From Bacteroidota bacterium (GTDB lineage: Bacteria > Bacteroidota > Bacteroidia > Bacteroidales > UBA10428), in assembly GCA_023442525.1 (NCBI GenBank), contig JAEZZA010000020.1, positions 1-64,000 of the forward strand: 64,000 nt of DNA. The letters are read 5' to 3'. A program made the translations under genes and the position numbers. This document shows, in pieces, positions 8,702-16,658 of the stretch (positions within the stretch are counted from its first letter, which is position 1; every line of letters begins with the position of its first letter). Below the pieces are notes generated by a model. It made no database searches, was not told where the DNA came from, and saw only the letters and a program-made list of their open reading frames with translations.

Positions 8702-9052
8702 TTAATTTCTCAATATCTTCTCCATCGCCTTTCCCTTGGCCAGTTCGTCGATCAGCTTGTCCATGTAGCGGATTTTTTGCATTAGTTTGTCGTCTATTTC
8801 TTCTACACGAACGCCGCAAATCACCCCGGTTATCATTGATGTGTTTGGATTTATTTGAGGGGCATTGTTGAAAAAGGTTTCCAGATCAACCTTACTTTCA
8901 ACCTGCTGCTGCAGCGATTTGGTATCATATCCTGTAAGCCAGCAAATGACAGTATCCACCTCTGATTTGGTACGCCCCTTTTTTTCCGCTTTTTGTATGT
9001 ATAGCGGGTAGACACCGGCAAAGGGCAATTTGAAAATTTTTGACTTATCCAT
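8702..9052 (-). CDS. DUF2200 family protein
   Basis: A 116-residue soluble protein matching the DUF2200 family: the N-terminal FKLPFAGVYPLYIQKAEKKGRTK, then VDTVICWLTGYD, and the C-terminal GVICGVRVEEIDDKLMQKIRYMDKLIDELAKGKAMEKILR. The family is widely scattered in bacteria as a single-copy, stand-alone gene with no established biochemical role; some members are described only as YjdI/YdhG-neighbouring or bleomycin-type uncharacterised proteins, and no function should be inferred from that. No signal peptide or membrane segment. It is flanked by repeat-rich gaps on both sides and has no operon partner. Confidence 0.85.
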   Translation of the reverse strand: MDKSKIFKLPFAGVYPLYIQKAEKKGRTKSEVDTVICWLTGYDTKSLQQQVESKVDLETFFNNAPQINPNTSMITGVICGVRVEEIDDKLMQKIRYMDKLIDELAKGKAMEKILRN

Positions 9053-9094
9053 AGTTCGGTTTTATGATGACAAAATTAGAAATAACTGAATAGA

Positions 9095-9180
9095 TACTGG
9101 GATACTGGGTTCAAAAGTTCCAAGGGTTCCAGGGGTTCCAGAGGTTTCAGGGTTTCAGAGTTACAAAGACAGACGGGGCG
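9095..9180. repeat. Degenerate GGTTCCAG-type tandem repeat
   Basis: Between DUF2200 and GH9, blocks such as GTTCCAAGG, GTTCCAGGG, GTTCCAGAG and GTTTCAGGG follow one another with an 8-10 bp period. This is the reverse complement of the 9-bp array at 34156-34259, in a more decayed form. Confidence 0.6.
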
Positions 9181-9206
9181 ACTGGGAGACGGGGCAAACA
9201 GAATTT

Positions 9207-9237
9207 TCCGCGTACCCGCAACGCGGGTATCTGCGGA
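9207..9237. other. Hairpin upstream of the GH9 gene
   Basis: TACCCGC (9213-9219), loop AAC, GCGGGTA (9223-9229) form a 7-bp stem, flanked by a second pair TCCGC (9207-9211) and GCGGA (9233-9237). It lies 114 bp upstream of the GH9 start. No T-run follows, so it is not a standard terminator. Confidence 0.55.
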
Positions 9238-9350
9238 GGTTTCTTCCGCGATATTCTGCAAGATCTGCGGGAAACTTCTTTTACCAATCGGGAAAATAAA
9301 TATCTTAGCGTTGGTACATCCAATACTATTAAAACAATAATGAATAGAAT

Positions 9351-11882
9351 ATGAAAGGTAAAATCGCTTCACTTGTAATCTTGTTATCACTGTCAGCCAA
9401 TTATTCTTCAGGGCAGAATCTGGTACTGAATGATCTGGAATATTTCGAAACACGGGGAGTCAATGTACTTGTTTACAACAATATTTTTTCGGGTGGATTT
9501 AATGATGAGAAAAATGCAGGTATTGAACTGATCCATCACGGCGTAAGGACATCGCAGGGAGGAGCGGTGCGACTTTCGAACACTCCCGAACAATGGGATC
9601 TTGTTCCGGCAGTTCTCAACAGGCGTGTAAACAAAGAATCAAAAACGATTGAGGCAACCTTAAGTTATGCAGATTACGATTTCAACTCCCATGTGGTGGT
9701 AAAGGCCATTGGTAAAGCTGTTGAAATCTCTGTATACCTGGATAAGCCCGTCCCTGCTTCACTCGAAGGCAAGGCCGGTTTCAATCTCGAATTTCTTCCC
9801 TCACAATACTGGGGAAAGATCTTTATGATGGACGGACGTTACAACCGTTTCCCGCGTTACGTAACAGGTAACACAGTAGCAAAACCCAATACCGAAAAGC
9901 CAAAACAATTCAAAGGCTATGTTACCTATGACGACAGGGGCACCGGAGAATTTATAGATCCTTTGCCGATCGAAACCGGTAAAACCATTCTTCTCGCACC
10001 CGACGATCCGGAGCGTACGGTGAAGATTACCGCTCATGATGCAGACCTGATGCTTTTCGATGGCCGGATACTGGCACAAAACGGCTGGTTTGTCGTCCGC
10101 AGTCTGCTTCCCTCCGGAAAAACAGGCAAGGTCTTAACATGGACGGTTGAACCCAATGGCATAAATGACTGGATCAGACAACCAAATATAGGTTTCTCTC
10201 AGGTTGGCTACCTTCCCTCGCAACCCAAGGTTGCCGTAATTGAACTCGACAAAAACGACAAACCCCTGACTAAAGCATCGATATATAAAATTGGTGATGA
10301 TGGAAAACCAACACTTGTTTATACCGGTAAGACCAATTCATGGGGCAATTACTATAAATATCATTATATAAAATTCGACTTCTCATCTGTCAACACCCCC
10401 GGCGTATACTATATAAGCTACGGGGATCACAAGACAAATAATTTCATTATTGGCGACAAGGTTTACGAAAAGATCACCACAGCCACCAGCGATGTATGGA
10501 TTCCCATCCACATGAATCACATGTTTGTGAGTGAAGGTTACAGGGTATGGCACGGAGAGCCATTTAAGGAAGGATATCTGCAGGCTCCGCCAAACACAGA
10601 TCATTTCGACCTGCATGGCCAGGGACCAACAACTGATACCAGGTTTAAAGCGCTTGAGCCGATCCCCGGATTGAATACCGGCGGATTTTTCGATGCGGGA
10701 GATTTTGATATTGAAACCGGATCAAATATAAACGTAGTGCATAACTTTGTACAAATCTGGGAGTATTTCAAACCTTTGCGTGATCAGACTTTTGTGGATC
10801 AGAAACAGCGGTATGTGGAACTTCACCGACCCGATGGAAAACCGGATATACTGCAATTCATCGAGCATGGGACGCTAAACCTGCTGGCACAGGCAGAAAT
10901 TATCGGTCATATGGCCCAGACACTTTCAAATTCTGTTCTGGATAATTACCATCACCTGGGCGATGCGGCTTCAATTACCGACGGCCTGCCTTATAATCAG
11001 GATCTCGGGCCCTATGAGATATCGCCCGATGGCCGGTCGAGCGGGGTTAAGGATGATATGTGGGCATTCACCAGCCGTAATCCTTATCTGGATCTTAACG
11101 CGGCAACCATGTTTGCAGAAGTTGGAAGGGCATTGAAAGGCTATAATGACGATCTTGCAGGCAGGGTACTGGAGCAATCGAAACGGCTTTTGAAAGAATC
11201 AACTGAACTTATCCAAAACAGAACTATCGACACTACAGCAAGATTTGCCAGACCGTTAGACATAGGTTCATATCTTCAACTTTACATATCTACAGGAGAA
11301 CAACAGTATCTGGATGAATTTCAGAAACTCTTATGGCCTATACTCGATCGCAATGTGAATTTTGGCCTTCTTCCTGCATTAAATGCATTACCCCATCTGG
11401 ACAATTCTTTTAAAGAAAAGCTCACACCTTACGTTGTGAAATTCAAAGAATACATCGAAGGACTTGATAAAGAAAATCCATACGGAGTGCCCATCACACT
11501 GGCAAACTGGGCCGGGAACGGATTCATTGTGAACTACGGCACTACTATTTGTTTTGCCAGCCAATATTTCCCCGATATTATCGACGCTAATCATGCTTTC
11601 AAGGTTTCTGACTGGCTATTCGGCTGCCACCCTTATCATAATTATTCTTTTGTAGCAGCGGTGGGCGCCGCCCGTCCCAAAGCAGTTTTTTATGGCAATA
11701 ACCGGGCTGATTTTTCGTTTATACCGGGCAATGTGGCTCCGGGTGTGCTCTTCAGAAAGCCCGACCATTTTGAGAACTATGACGACTGGCCGTTTCTTTG
11801 GGGACAAAACGAAGGCACTATTGCCGGAAATACCAATTACTTAATCTTCGGATCTGCTTTTAAGAACCTGGTAGAAAAATAG
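9351..11882 (+). CDS. Secreted glycoside hydrolase family 9 protein
   Basis: A secreted glycosidase of 843 residues. The signal peptide covers residues 1-21 (cleavage before QNLVLN). Residues ~22-275 form an unassigned beta-rich domain. A CelD-type N-terminal immunoglobulin-like domain follows (~280-375: FSQVGYLPSQPKVAVIEL...YYISYGDHKTNNFII). The GH9 (alpha/alpha)6 domain runs from ~380 to the end, with the diagnostic GGFFDAGDF near residue 444 (catalytic-base Asp pair) and the C-terminal NEGTIAGNTNYL near 817, whose Glu is the likely acid. GH9 enzymes cut beta-1,4-glucans and, in some Bacteroidota, other beta-linked glycans, so the substrate is open. There is no T9SS C-terminal domain and no SusC/D pair nearby, so this is not a classical polysaccharide utilisation locus. 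Confidence 0.9.
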   Translation: MKGKIASLVILLSLSANYSSGQNLVLNDLEYFETRGVNVLVYNNIFSGGFNDEKNAGIELIHHGVRTSQGGAVRLSNTPEQWDLVPAVLNRRVNKESKTIEATLSYADYDFNSHVVVKAIGKAVEISVYLDKPVPASLEGKAGFNLEFLPSQYWGKIFMMDGRYNRFPRYVTGNTVAKPNTEKPKQFKGYVTYDDRGTGEFIDPLPIETGKTILLAPDDPERTVKITAHDADLMLFDGRILAQNGWFVVRSLLPSGKTGKVLTWTVEPNGINDWIRQPNIGFSQVGYLPSQPKVAVIELDKNDKPLTKASIYKIGDDGKPTLVYTGKTNSWGNYYKYHYIKFDFSSVNTPGVYYISYGDHKTNNFIIGDKVYEKITTATSDVWIPIHMNHMFVSEGYRVWHGEPFKEGYLQAPPNTDHFDLHGQGPTTDTRFKALEPIPGLNTGGFFDAGDFDIETGSNINVVHNFVQIWEYFKPLRDQTFVDQKQRYVELHRPDGKPDILQFIEHGTLNLLAQAEIIGHMAQTLSNSVLDNYHHLGDAASITDGLPYNQDLGPYEISPDGRSSGVKDDMWAFTSRNPYLDLNAATMFAEVGRALKGYNDDLAGRVLEQSKRLLKESTELIQNRTIDTTARFARPLDIGSYLQLYISTGEQQYLDEFQKLLWPILDRNVNFGLLPALNALPHLDNSFKEKLTPYVVKFKEYIEGLDKENPYGVPITLANWAGNGFIVNYGTTICFASQYFPDIIDANHAFKVSDWLFGCHPYHNYSFVAAVGAARPKAVFYGNNRADFSFIPGNVAPGVLFRKPDHFENYDDWPFLWGQNEGTIAGNTNYLIFGSAFKNLVEK

Positions 11883-12020
11883 ACAAGTATCCGGGAATTT
11901 CTCACAACGGTAGTTGTATAACAATCAGCCGTCAAAATTCTTTGATTATTTTGATTGTAATTTTTACTTTTAACCGGAACCACTAATTTGAAAAACTGTA
12001 AACCATTCAGAATAAACAAT

Positions 12021-13352
12021 ATGAAAACTATTATTTACATTTTCTCGTTCATTTTATTCATTAGCCTTTCTGTCAATGCTCAAAAAATTGATGTCAAAGG
12101 CAAAATCAAAAGCCAGACCTTGAACCGCGCCAATCAGCGAACTGATCAGGCTATAGACAAGGGACTCGATGAAGCTGAAAAAGGTGTGGTTAAAGCCATT
12201 AAGAAAGATAAAGACAACGGGAAGGAAGACGAATCCGAAGAAGCCGAATCGGAAAGCAGCGCTGATTCTGATGATGAAGATTCCGGTGAAACGAAAGCGG
12301 AAACAAAAACCACAGCCAAAACAACAGCAATACCAAAACTGGAGACCTATTCGAAGTACGATTTCATTGCCGGTGAAAAAGTCATTTTTTATGAAGATTT
12401 CAGCCAGGATGCCATTGGAGACTTCCCTGCCCTATGGAACACCAACGGTTCTGCCGAGGTAGTTACTACCAATCTTTATCCGGGCAAATGGATGAGGTTT
12501 TCATGCGATGAGGCCATCTGGACTGATCAGCTTCTGAAGCTTCCCGAAAATTATACCGTTGAGTTTGATGTGATACCAATTGCGGAGGATGGTGATGATG
12601 ATATGGCCGGATATACAACACGGCTTATTCAGGCTATTAATCTGAACTCTATCGATCACGGCGCTGTACCTGGTAATTGCGGACTGGCTCTGGATGTTGA
12701 GTATTACGGGCGAGTGACTTACAGGGCTTATAATAACGCACGTGAAGAAAGCGAACGGCACGATATCATGGGTCGAAAAGACGGGGAAATGTACTATCAG
12801 AAGAAGGATATAAAATATCATATGGCTATATGGGTTCAGAAGTCCCGAGTACGTGTATACCAGGACGAAGTGAAGATGTTCGATCTTCCGAAGGCTTTCC
12901 CTTATCCCAATATGAATATGAACCGCCTCCGTTTTGAAACAGGCGCTGCCATGATCAGTAATATTCGTATTGCAGTCGGCAATCCCGACATGCGCAGCAA
13001 GCTGCTGACTGAAGGAAAGCTGGTGAGCTACGGTATTTATTTTGACGTAAATAAAGATGTTGTAAAACCCGAATCATACGGGACTCTGAAGGGAATTGCC
13101 AATGTTCTTACTGAGAATCCCGATGTACGAATTAAGATTGTAGGCCATACCGACAGCGACGGTGCCGATGACGCCAACCTCGATCTCTCGAAGAGGCGTG
13201 CCGCATCGGTAAAGAATGCCCTGGTATCTAATTTTGCCATTGATGCCTCTCGCATCGAAACCGATGGCAGTGGAGAAGCAGTTCCTGTAGCTCCCAACGA
13301 CACTCCGGCCAACAAGGCATTAAACCGCAGGGTTGAGTTTATCAAACTGTGA
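12021..13352 (+). CDS. OmpA-domain outer-membrane/periplasmic protein
   Basis: A 443-residue exported protein from the ATG at 12021 (MKTIIYIFSFILFISLSVNAQ is a signal peptide); an in-frame start at 11988 lacks homology. After the signal comes a coiled, charged segment (~22-60) and a very acidic Ser/Glu/Asp-rich linker (~60-105). The middle (~125-325) begins IFYEDFSQDAIGDFP and looks like a concanavalin/laminin-G-like beta-sandwich. The C-terminal ~105 residues are an OmpA-like peptidoglycan-binding domain (IYFDVNKDVVKPES, then IVGHTDSDG and LDLSKRRAASVKNAL). It probably tethers the outer membrane or a surface structure to peptidoglycan. The same sandwich-OmpA architecture is common in Bacteroidota. 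It is a single gene downstream of GH9. Confidence 0.85.
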   Translation: MKTIIYIFSFILFISLSVNAQKIDVKGKIKSQTLNRANQRTDQAIDKGLDEAEKGVVKAIKKDKDNGKEDESEEAESESSADSDDEDSGETKAETKTTAKTTAIPKLETYSKYDFIAGEKVIFYEDFSQDAIGDFPALWNTNGSAEVVTTNLYPGKWMRFSCDEAIWTDQLLKLPENYTVEFDVIPIAEDGDDDMAGYTTRLIQAINLNSIDHGAVPGNCGLALDVEYYGRVTYRAYNNAREESERHDIMGRKDGEMYYQKKDIKYHMAIWVQKSRVRVYQDEVKMFDLPKAFPYPNMNMNRLRFETGAAMISNIRIAVGNPDMRSKLLTEGKLVSYGIYFDVNKDVVKPESYGTLKGIANVLTENPDVRIKIVGHTDSDGADDANLDLSKRRAASVKNALVSNFAIDASRIETDGSGEAVPVAPNDTPANKALNRRVEFIKL

Positions 13353-13386
13353 TGATGGATACCAGATAAGTCGTGTAGTCAGAAGG

Positions 13387-13401
13387 AAACTGTCGGACGC
13401 C
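13387..13401 (+). repeat. R1 hairpin repeat, copy B (left arm only)
   Basis: The R1 left arm AAACTGTCGGACGCC is intact, preceded by the usual GTCGTGTAGTCAGAAGG lead-in (from 13370). The right arm is absent: an R2 repeat follows instead at 13425, so the two families are joined here. Confidence 0.7.
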
Positions 13402-13424
13402 TTGTATTGCTCAACCGATCAACA

Positions 13425-13493
13425 CCTGACAGGAGGGGAACACCTGTCAGGAGGATCAGGGGCGCTACCTGACAGGTATTACTCCTGTCAGGT
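13425..13493. repeat. R2 hairpin repeat with an extra inverted repeat
   Basis: CCTGACAGG (13425-13433) pairs with CCTGTCAGG (13443-13451), followed by the R2 tail ending GGGGCGC at 13465. A further inverted repeat, ACCTGACAGG (13467-) with CCTGTCAGGT (ending 13493), lies immediately downstream. R2 recurs at 34294, 34377 and 39286. The sequence sits between convergent genes (OmpA and DnaB). Confidence 0.8.
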
Positions 13494-13539
13494 TTGCGAC
13501 CGGGAGTTTGGGTGTGAATAATGAATATTTAAGAGCTAT

Positions 13540-15069
13540 TTAAAAAGGAACCTCGTCGCTATAATCGGGAGTTCCCAGGTCTTCTTTACTAAAGCCATCG
13601 CCGATGATGTTCTTGTTCATCTTTGAACCCCTGGTAACTGCAACAGGTTGTGTTTCCACTTCCTCGAGAGGAGTAAGATAATTATCTTCAAGATCGGTGA
13701 ATTTGGCAAATTCATCCTTGAATTTCAGATAGACATCACCGATGGGACCGTTTCTATGCTTGGCAAGGATAATCTCAGCAATTCCCCTTAACGAATTCCC
13801 TTCCTCATCTTCCATAAGGCCGTATTTTTCAGGACGGTGAATGAACAATACCATGTCGGCATCCTGTTCAATAGCTCCTGATTCACGCAAGTCGGAAAGC
13901 TGCGGACGTTTGTTACCCGAACGGATCTCCACCGAACGGTTAAGCTGCGAAAGTGCAATAACCGGGATGTTCAGTTCTTTGGCAATCCCCTTCAATGCCC
14001 TTGATATGGTACTGACTTCCTGCTCGCGATTGCCTTTAGTATCAGGTGTACCGGTCATCAACTGCAGATAATCGATAATCATTATATCCATGTTATTCTG
14101 GCGTTTCAGGCGCCTGGCTTTCGCCCTGAGTTCGAAAACGGAGATTGCCGGAGTATCATCAATAAAAATGGGTGCATCAACCAGCTTCTTTATCTTATAG
14201 TCCAGTTGCTCCCACTCAAAGTCGGCCAGTTTACCATTACGTATGCGGTTGCTCGGCAGTTCGGTTTCAGCCACTATCAACCGGTTCACCAACTGAAGCG
14301 AAGCCATTTCGAGTGAGAATATGGCAACAGCCCGGTTATGTTCAACAGCCATGTTACGTGCCATGGAGAGCACAAACGCGGTTTTACCCATCGACGGACG
14401 CGCAGCCACAATAACCAGGTCGGAATTCTGCCAGCCGTTGGTGAGCCGGTCGAGTTTGGTGAATCCCGATGGTATGCCTATCAGGCTGTCGGCTCTCTTA
14501 CTGGCCTCTTCTATCTGAAAGATAGCCTCCTTGATGAGTACGTTAACCTTCTGCGATTCCTTTTTTATATTTCCCTGTGCAATATTGAAAAGTTCGGCTT
14601 CAGAAAAATCAAGAAGGTCGTCCACATCAGTACTTTCATCAAATGCTCTGCCCTGAATTTCGGATGATACCCTGATCAGCTCACGCTGTATGTATTTTTG
14701 GGCAACAATCCGGGCATGAAACTCAACATGAGCAGCCGATGCGACCTTTGTGGTAAGTTGGGTAATATAAACCGGTCCGCCGACTTCGTCAATCTCCTTC
14801 TTTTTCCTCAGTTCTTCTGTAACCGTAAGCAGGTCAATAGGCTTGTTGGCAGAGGTGAGATCAATTATTGCCTGGAAGATCTTCTGATGTTCTTCGCGAT
14901 AAAAACTTTCAGGTCTCAGGAGGTCAATTATCTGCAGAATTGCATCTTTCTCAAGCATAACAGCGCCCAGAACAGCTTCCTCCAACTCGGGGGCCTGCGG
15001 GGGAACCTTTCCAAGTTCCATGGCAACGGGTGCCAGAGATGCAGGACGAACAGATTTTTTTTGTGCCAT
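13540..15069 (-). CDS. dnaB: Replicative DNA helicase DnaB
   Basis: The hexameric replication-fork helicase, 509 residues, which unwinds DNA 5' to 3' and recruits primase. The N-terminal DnaB domain (~20-130) begins PPQAPELEEAVLGAVMLE. The RecA-like C-terminal domain starts near 190 with SGFTKLDRLTNGWQ; Walker A is ARPSMGKTAF and the Walker B strand reads IMIIDYLQLM. The DnaB C-terminal signature QLNRSVEIR..RPQLSDLRESGAIEQDAD is present. A short tail of about 60 residues follows the ATPase. There is no intein. The gene is single, with a -7-type box and a perfect 16-bp palindrome in its upstream region. Confidence 0.98.
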   Translation of the reverse strand: MAQKKSVRPASLAPVAMELGKVPPQAPELEEAVLGAVMLEKDAILQIIDLLRPESFYREEHQKIFQAIIDLTSANKPIDLLTVTEELRKKKEIDEVGGPVYITQLTTKVASAAHVEFHARIVAQKYIQRELIRVSSEIQGRAFDESTDVDDLLDFSEAELFNIAQGNIKKESQKVNVLIKEAIFQIEEASKRADSLIGIPSGFTKLDRLTNGWQNSDLVIVAARPSMGKTAFVLSMARNMAVEHNRAVAIFSLEMASLQLVNRLIVAETELPSNRIRNGKLADFEWEQLDYKIKKLVDAPIFIDDTPAISVFELRAKARRLKRQNNMDIMIIDYLQLMTGTPDTKGNREQEVSTISRALKGIAKELNIPVIALSQLNRSVEIRSGNKRPQLSDLRESGAIEQDADMVLFIHRPEKYGLMEDEEGNSLRGIAEIILAKHRNGPIGDVYLKFKDEFAKFTDLEDNYLTPLEEVETQPVAVTRGSKMNKNIIGDGFSKEDLGTPDYSDEVPF

Positions 15070-15097
15070 TTTTTACTCAGCTTTCTCTTCAGACTGT

Positions 15098-15105
15098 CAA
15101 AATTA
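15098..15105 (-). promoter_or_regulatory. Candidate -7 box of the dnaB promoter
   Basis: On the minus strand TAATTTTG fits the Bacteroidota -7 consensus TAnnTTTG, about 29 bases upstream of the dnaB start. No clear TTTG -33 box was found at the usual 19-21 spacing, so the call rests on one element. Confidence 0.4.
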
Positions 15106-15139
15106 GCCTATTGTCGCGGAGTTTAGAATTATTCACAGC

Positions 15140-15155
15140 AGTGTTTATAAACACT
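15140..15155. promoter_or_regulatory. Perfect 16-bp palindrome upstream of dnaB
   Basis: AGTGTTTATAAACACT is an uninterrupted 16-bp palindrome. It lies about 70 bp upstream of the dnaB ATG and about 35 bp upstream of the candidate -7 box, the position of an operator. It is not part of the R1 repeat that begins about 100 bp further on. Binding protein unknown. Confidence 0.45.
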
Positions 15156-15496
15156 CTTACGAAACCAGCTAACATTTTCTGTTGATAAAAATTTATGGCC
15201 TGTGACTCGGATTTTAAGGTTTTATTTGGTTATATTCCGTTAGTACAGTCATGCAGGCAGTCGTGAAGTCTTGCAGTCAGAAGGAAACTGTCGGATGCCT
15301 TGTAAAGGTTGTGGGGAGAGAGGTGTCCGACGGTTTGAGAGTGCAGTCAGGCAGTCTTAAGACTGCGAGTAGCGTCGTATCCCCTTTGGAGGGGGTGAAG
15401 GGGGATAGTATTCGCCAGCGACGAAGCCCTGCCTGAGAAAGTACCCAAAAGTGAAATACCTTTGGGGTTTGATGAGTTCATTATAAATAGTACCAG
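15156..15496. other. Repeat-filled gap between divergent dnaB and ispE
   Basis: The 427-bp gap between dnaB and ispE has no credible gene. From dnaB outward it holds the dnaB promoter region, a run of 8-bp-like AGTC repeats (15246-15280), R1 copy C, a G/C hairpin (TATCCCCTT at 15378 with AAGGGGGATA ending 15407), and a TACCTTTG box at 15457-15464 that could be the -7 element of ispE. The TACCTTTG box lacks an obvious -33 partner. Confidence 0.6.
15285..15336 (+). repeat. R1 hairpin repeat, copy C (complete)
   Basis: The left arm AAACTGTCGGATGCC (15285-15299) pairs with the right arm GGTGTCCGACGGTTT (15322-15336) across a G-rich loop ending GGGGAGAGA. Only a few positions mismatch. The copy is almost identical to copy D at 18327. 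Confidence 0.85.
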
Positions 15497-16357
15497 ATGA
15501 TTTCTTTTCCCAATTGCAAGATTAATATCGGATTAAATATCATTCAGAAAAGGCCCGACGGTTATCATGATATCGAGACCATCTTTCTTCCCGTACCACT
15601 TTCCGATATATTGGAAGTAATACCTGCATCTGATAATTCGAATCCGTTCAACCTGGAGGTTACCGGAATCGCGGTTGATTGCGCTCCCGAAAAAAATCTG
15701 TGCGTCAGGTCTTATCAGTTATTACAAAAGGAATACAATCTTCCTCCCGCAGATATACATCTGCATAAGGTAATTCCTTCGGGGGCCGGACTTGGCGGGG
15801 GGTCATCCGATGCAGCATTTATGCTTAAAATGCTTTCGAAGTTGTTCAATCTGTGCTTAAGTGAGGATGAACTATGCAACCTGGCATCTACACTGGGAAG
15901 CGACTGTGCTTTTTTCATAAAGAACAGGGCACTGTTCGGTTACGGCAGAGGCAACCTGTTTCATGAAACCACCGGTTTGACTTATCCTGTGAAAATTGTT
16001 ATCATTCATCCCGGCATCAATGTAAGCACAGCCGAAGCGTATGCTTCAATCACGCCCCGCAGGCCTGAAACAGGCATCGAAGAATTAATACAACAGGATA
16101 TTTCGAAATGGAAGGATACTTTAAAAAACGATTTTGAAGAACCGGTTTTTCAAAAGTATCCCCAGATTCGAAAGATTAAAGAAATGCTATATGAGCATGG
16201 AGCTGTCTATGCTTCCATGTCGGGCAGCGGATCAGCAGTTTACGGTTTGTTTACCGAAAATATGCCTCCCTCGGCTGAAATGTTCCCGGGTATGTTTTAC
16301 TACTCCAGCTCAATCATCAGCGTGCCTTTGGGAAGGCAATCGCCAACGGCAACATGA
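15497..16357 (+). CDS. ispE: 4-diphosphocytidyl-2-C-methyl-D-erythritol kinase
   Basis: The GHMP kinase of the MEP isoprenoid pathway: phosphorylates CDP-methylerythritol at the 2-hydroxyl. It is 286 residues long. The N-terminus (FPNCKINIGLNIIQKRPDGYHDIETIF) carries the conserved Lys and substrate loop, and the phosphate-binding GHMP motif is PSGAGLGGGSSDAAF. A C-terminal GHMP motif (ASMSGSGSAVYGLF) is intact. The last ~15 residues extend past where the family normally ends, and the gene overlaps the convergent biotin-carrier gene by 58 bp. Soluble, cytoplasmic. Function is secure; the exact C-terminus is the odd part. Confidence 0.96.
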   Translation: MISFPNCKINIGLNIIQKRPDGYHDIETIFLPVPLSDILEVIPASDNSNPFNLEVTGIAVDCAPEKNLCVRSYQLLQKEYNLPPADIHLHKVIPSGAGLGGGSSDAAFMLKMLSKLFNLCLSEDELCNLASTLGSDCAFFIKNRALFGYGRGNLFHETTGLTYPVKIVIIHPGINVSTAEAYASITPRRPETGIEELIQQDISKWKDTLKNDFEEPVFQKYPQIRKIKEMLYEHGAVYASMSGSGSAVYGLFTENMPPSAEMFPGMFYYSSSIISVPLGRQSPTAT

Positions 16358-16644
16358 ACTGATTTAACTATTCCTGCCACAGGAGCGTTAACCGAGTTCA
16401 TCATCTTCATGGCTTCGAGTACCATCATCTTTTGGCCGGCTTCGACTTTATCGCCCTTTTTTACCAGAACTTCACGAACAGTTCCGGGAATAAACGAAAT
16501 GACTTCCTGCTCTTTAGGCTTCGACCAGGTATGTCGCTTCCCGTACTTTTTTGTATAACGGGTAAGATAAGTATCGCCTGCGATAGTCAGTGGCTTCAGC
16601 TCCTGATCCTGTGCACCCTTTTGGGTAATATTCTTGTCTTCCAT
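16300..16644 (-). CDS. Biotin carboxyl carrier protein subunit
   Basis: Carries the carboxybiotin between active sites of an acyl-CoA carboxylase or a sodium-pumping decarboxylase. It is 114 residues from the ATG at 16644; a TTG further upstream would overlap the neighbouring stop codon. The biotinyl domain occupies the C-terminal ~75 residues, with the acceptor Lys in VLEAMKMMN. The N-terminal part contains a Lys/Arg-rich stretch (TRYTKKYGKRHTW). It starts 14 bp after the carboxyltransferase gene, so the two are one operon. Membrane decarboxylase subunits and a biotin carboxylase are not in the window. Its 3' end overlaps ispE on the other strand. Confidence 0.92.
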   Translation of the reverse strand: MEDKNITQKGAQDQELKPLTIAGDTYLTRYTKKYGKRHTWSKPKEQEVISFIPGTVREVLVKKGDKVEAGQKMMVLEAMKMMNSVNAPVAGIVKSVHVAVGDCLPKGTLMIELE

Positions 16645-16658
16645 AGTTGTTATATTTA

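Noticed and set aside
8605..8871. Plus-strand frame in the DUF2200 region
   Set aside because: It is antisense to a well supported DUF2200 gene and has no homologue.
13425..13493. Integron attC site
   Set aside because: It has a paired stem but none of the R/L box GTTRRRY and RYYYAAC core motifs and no integrase.
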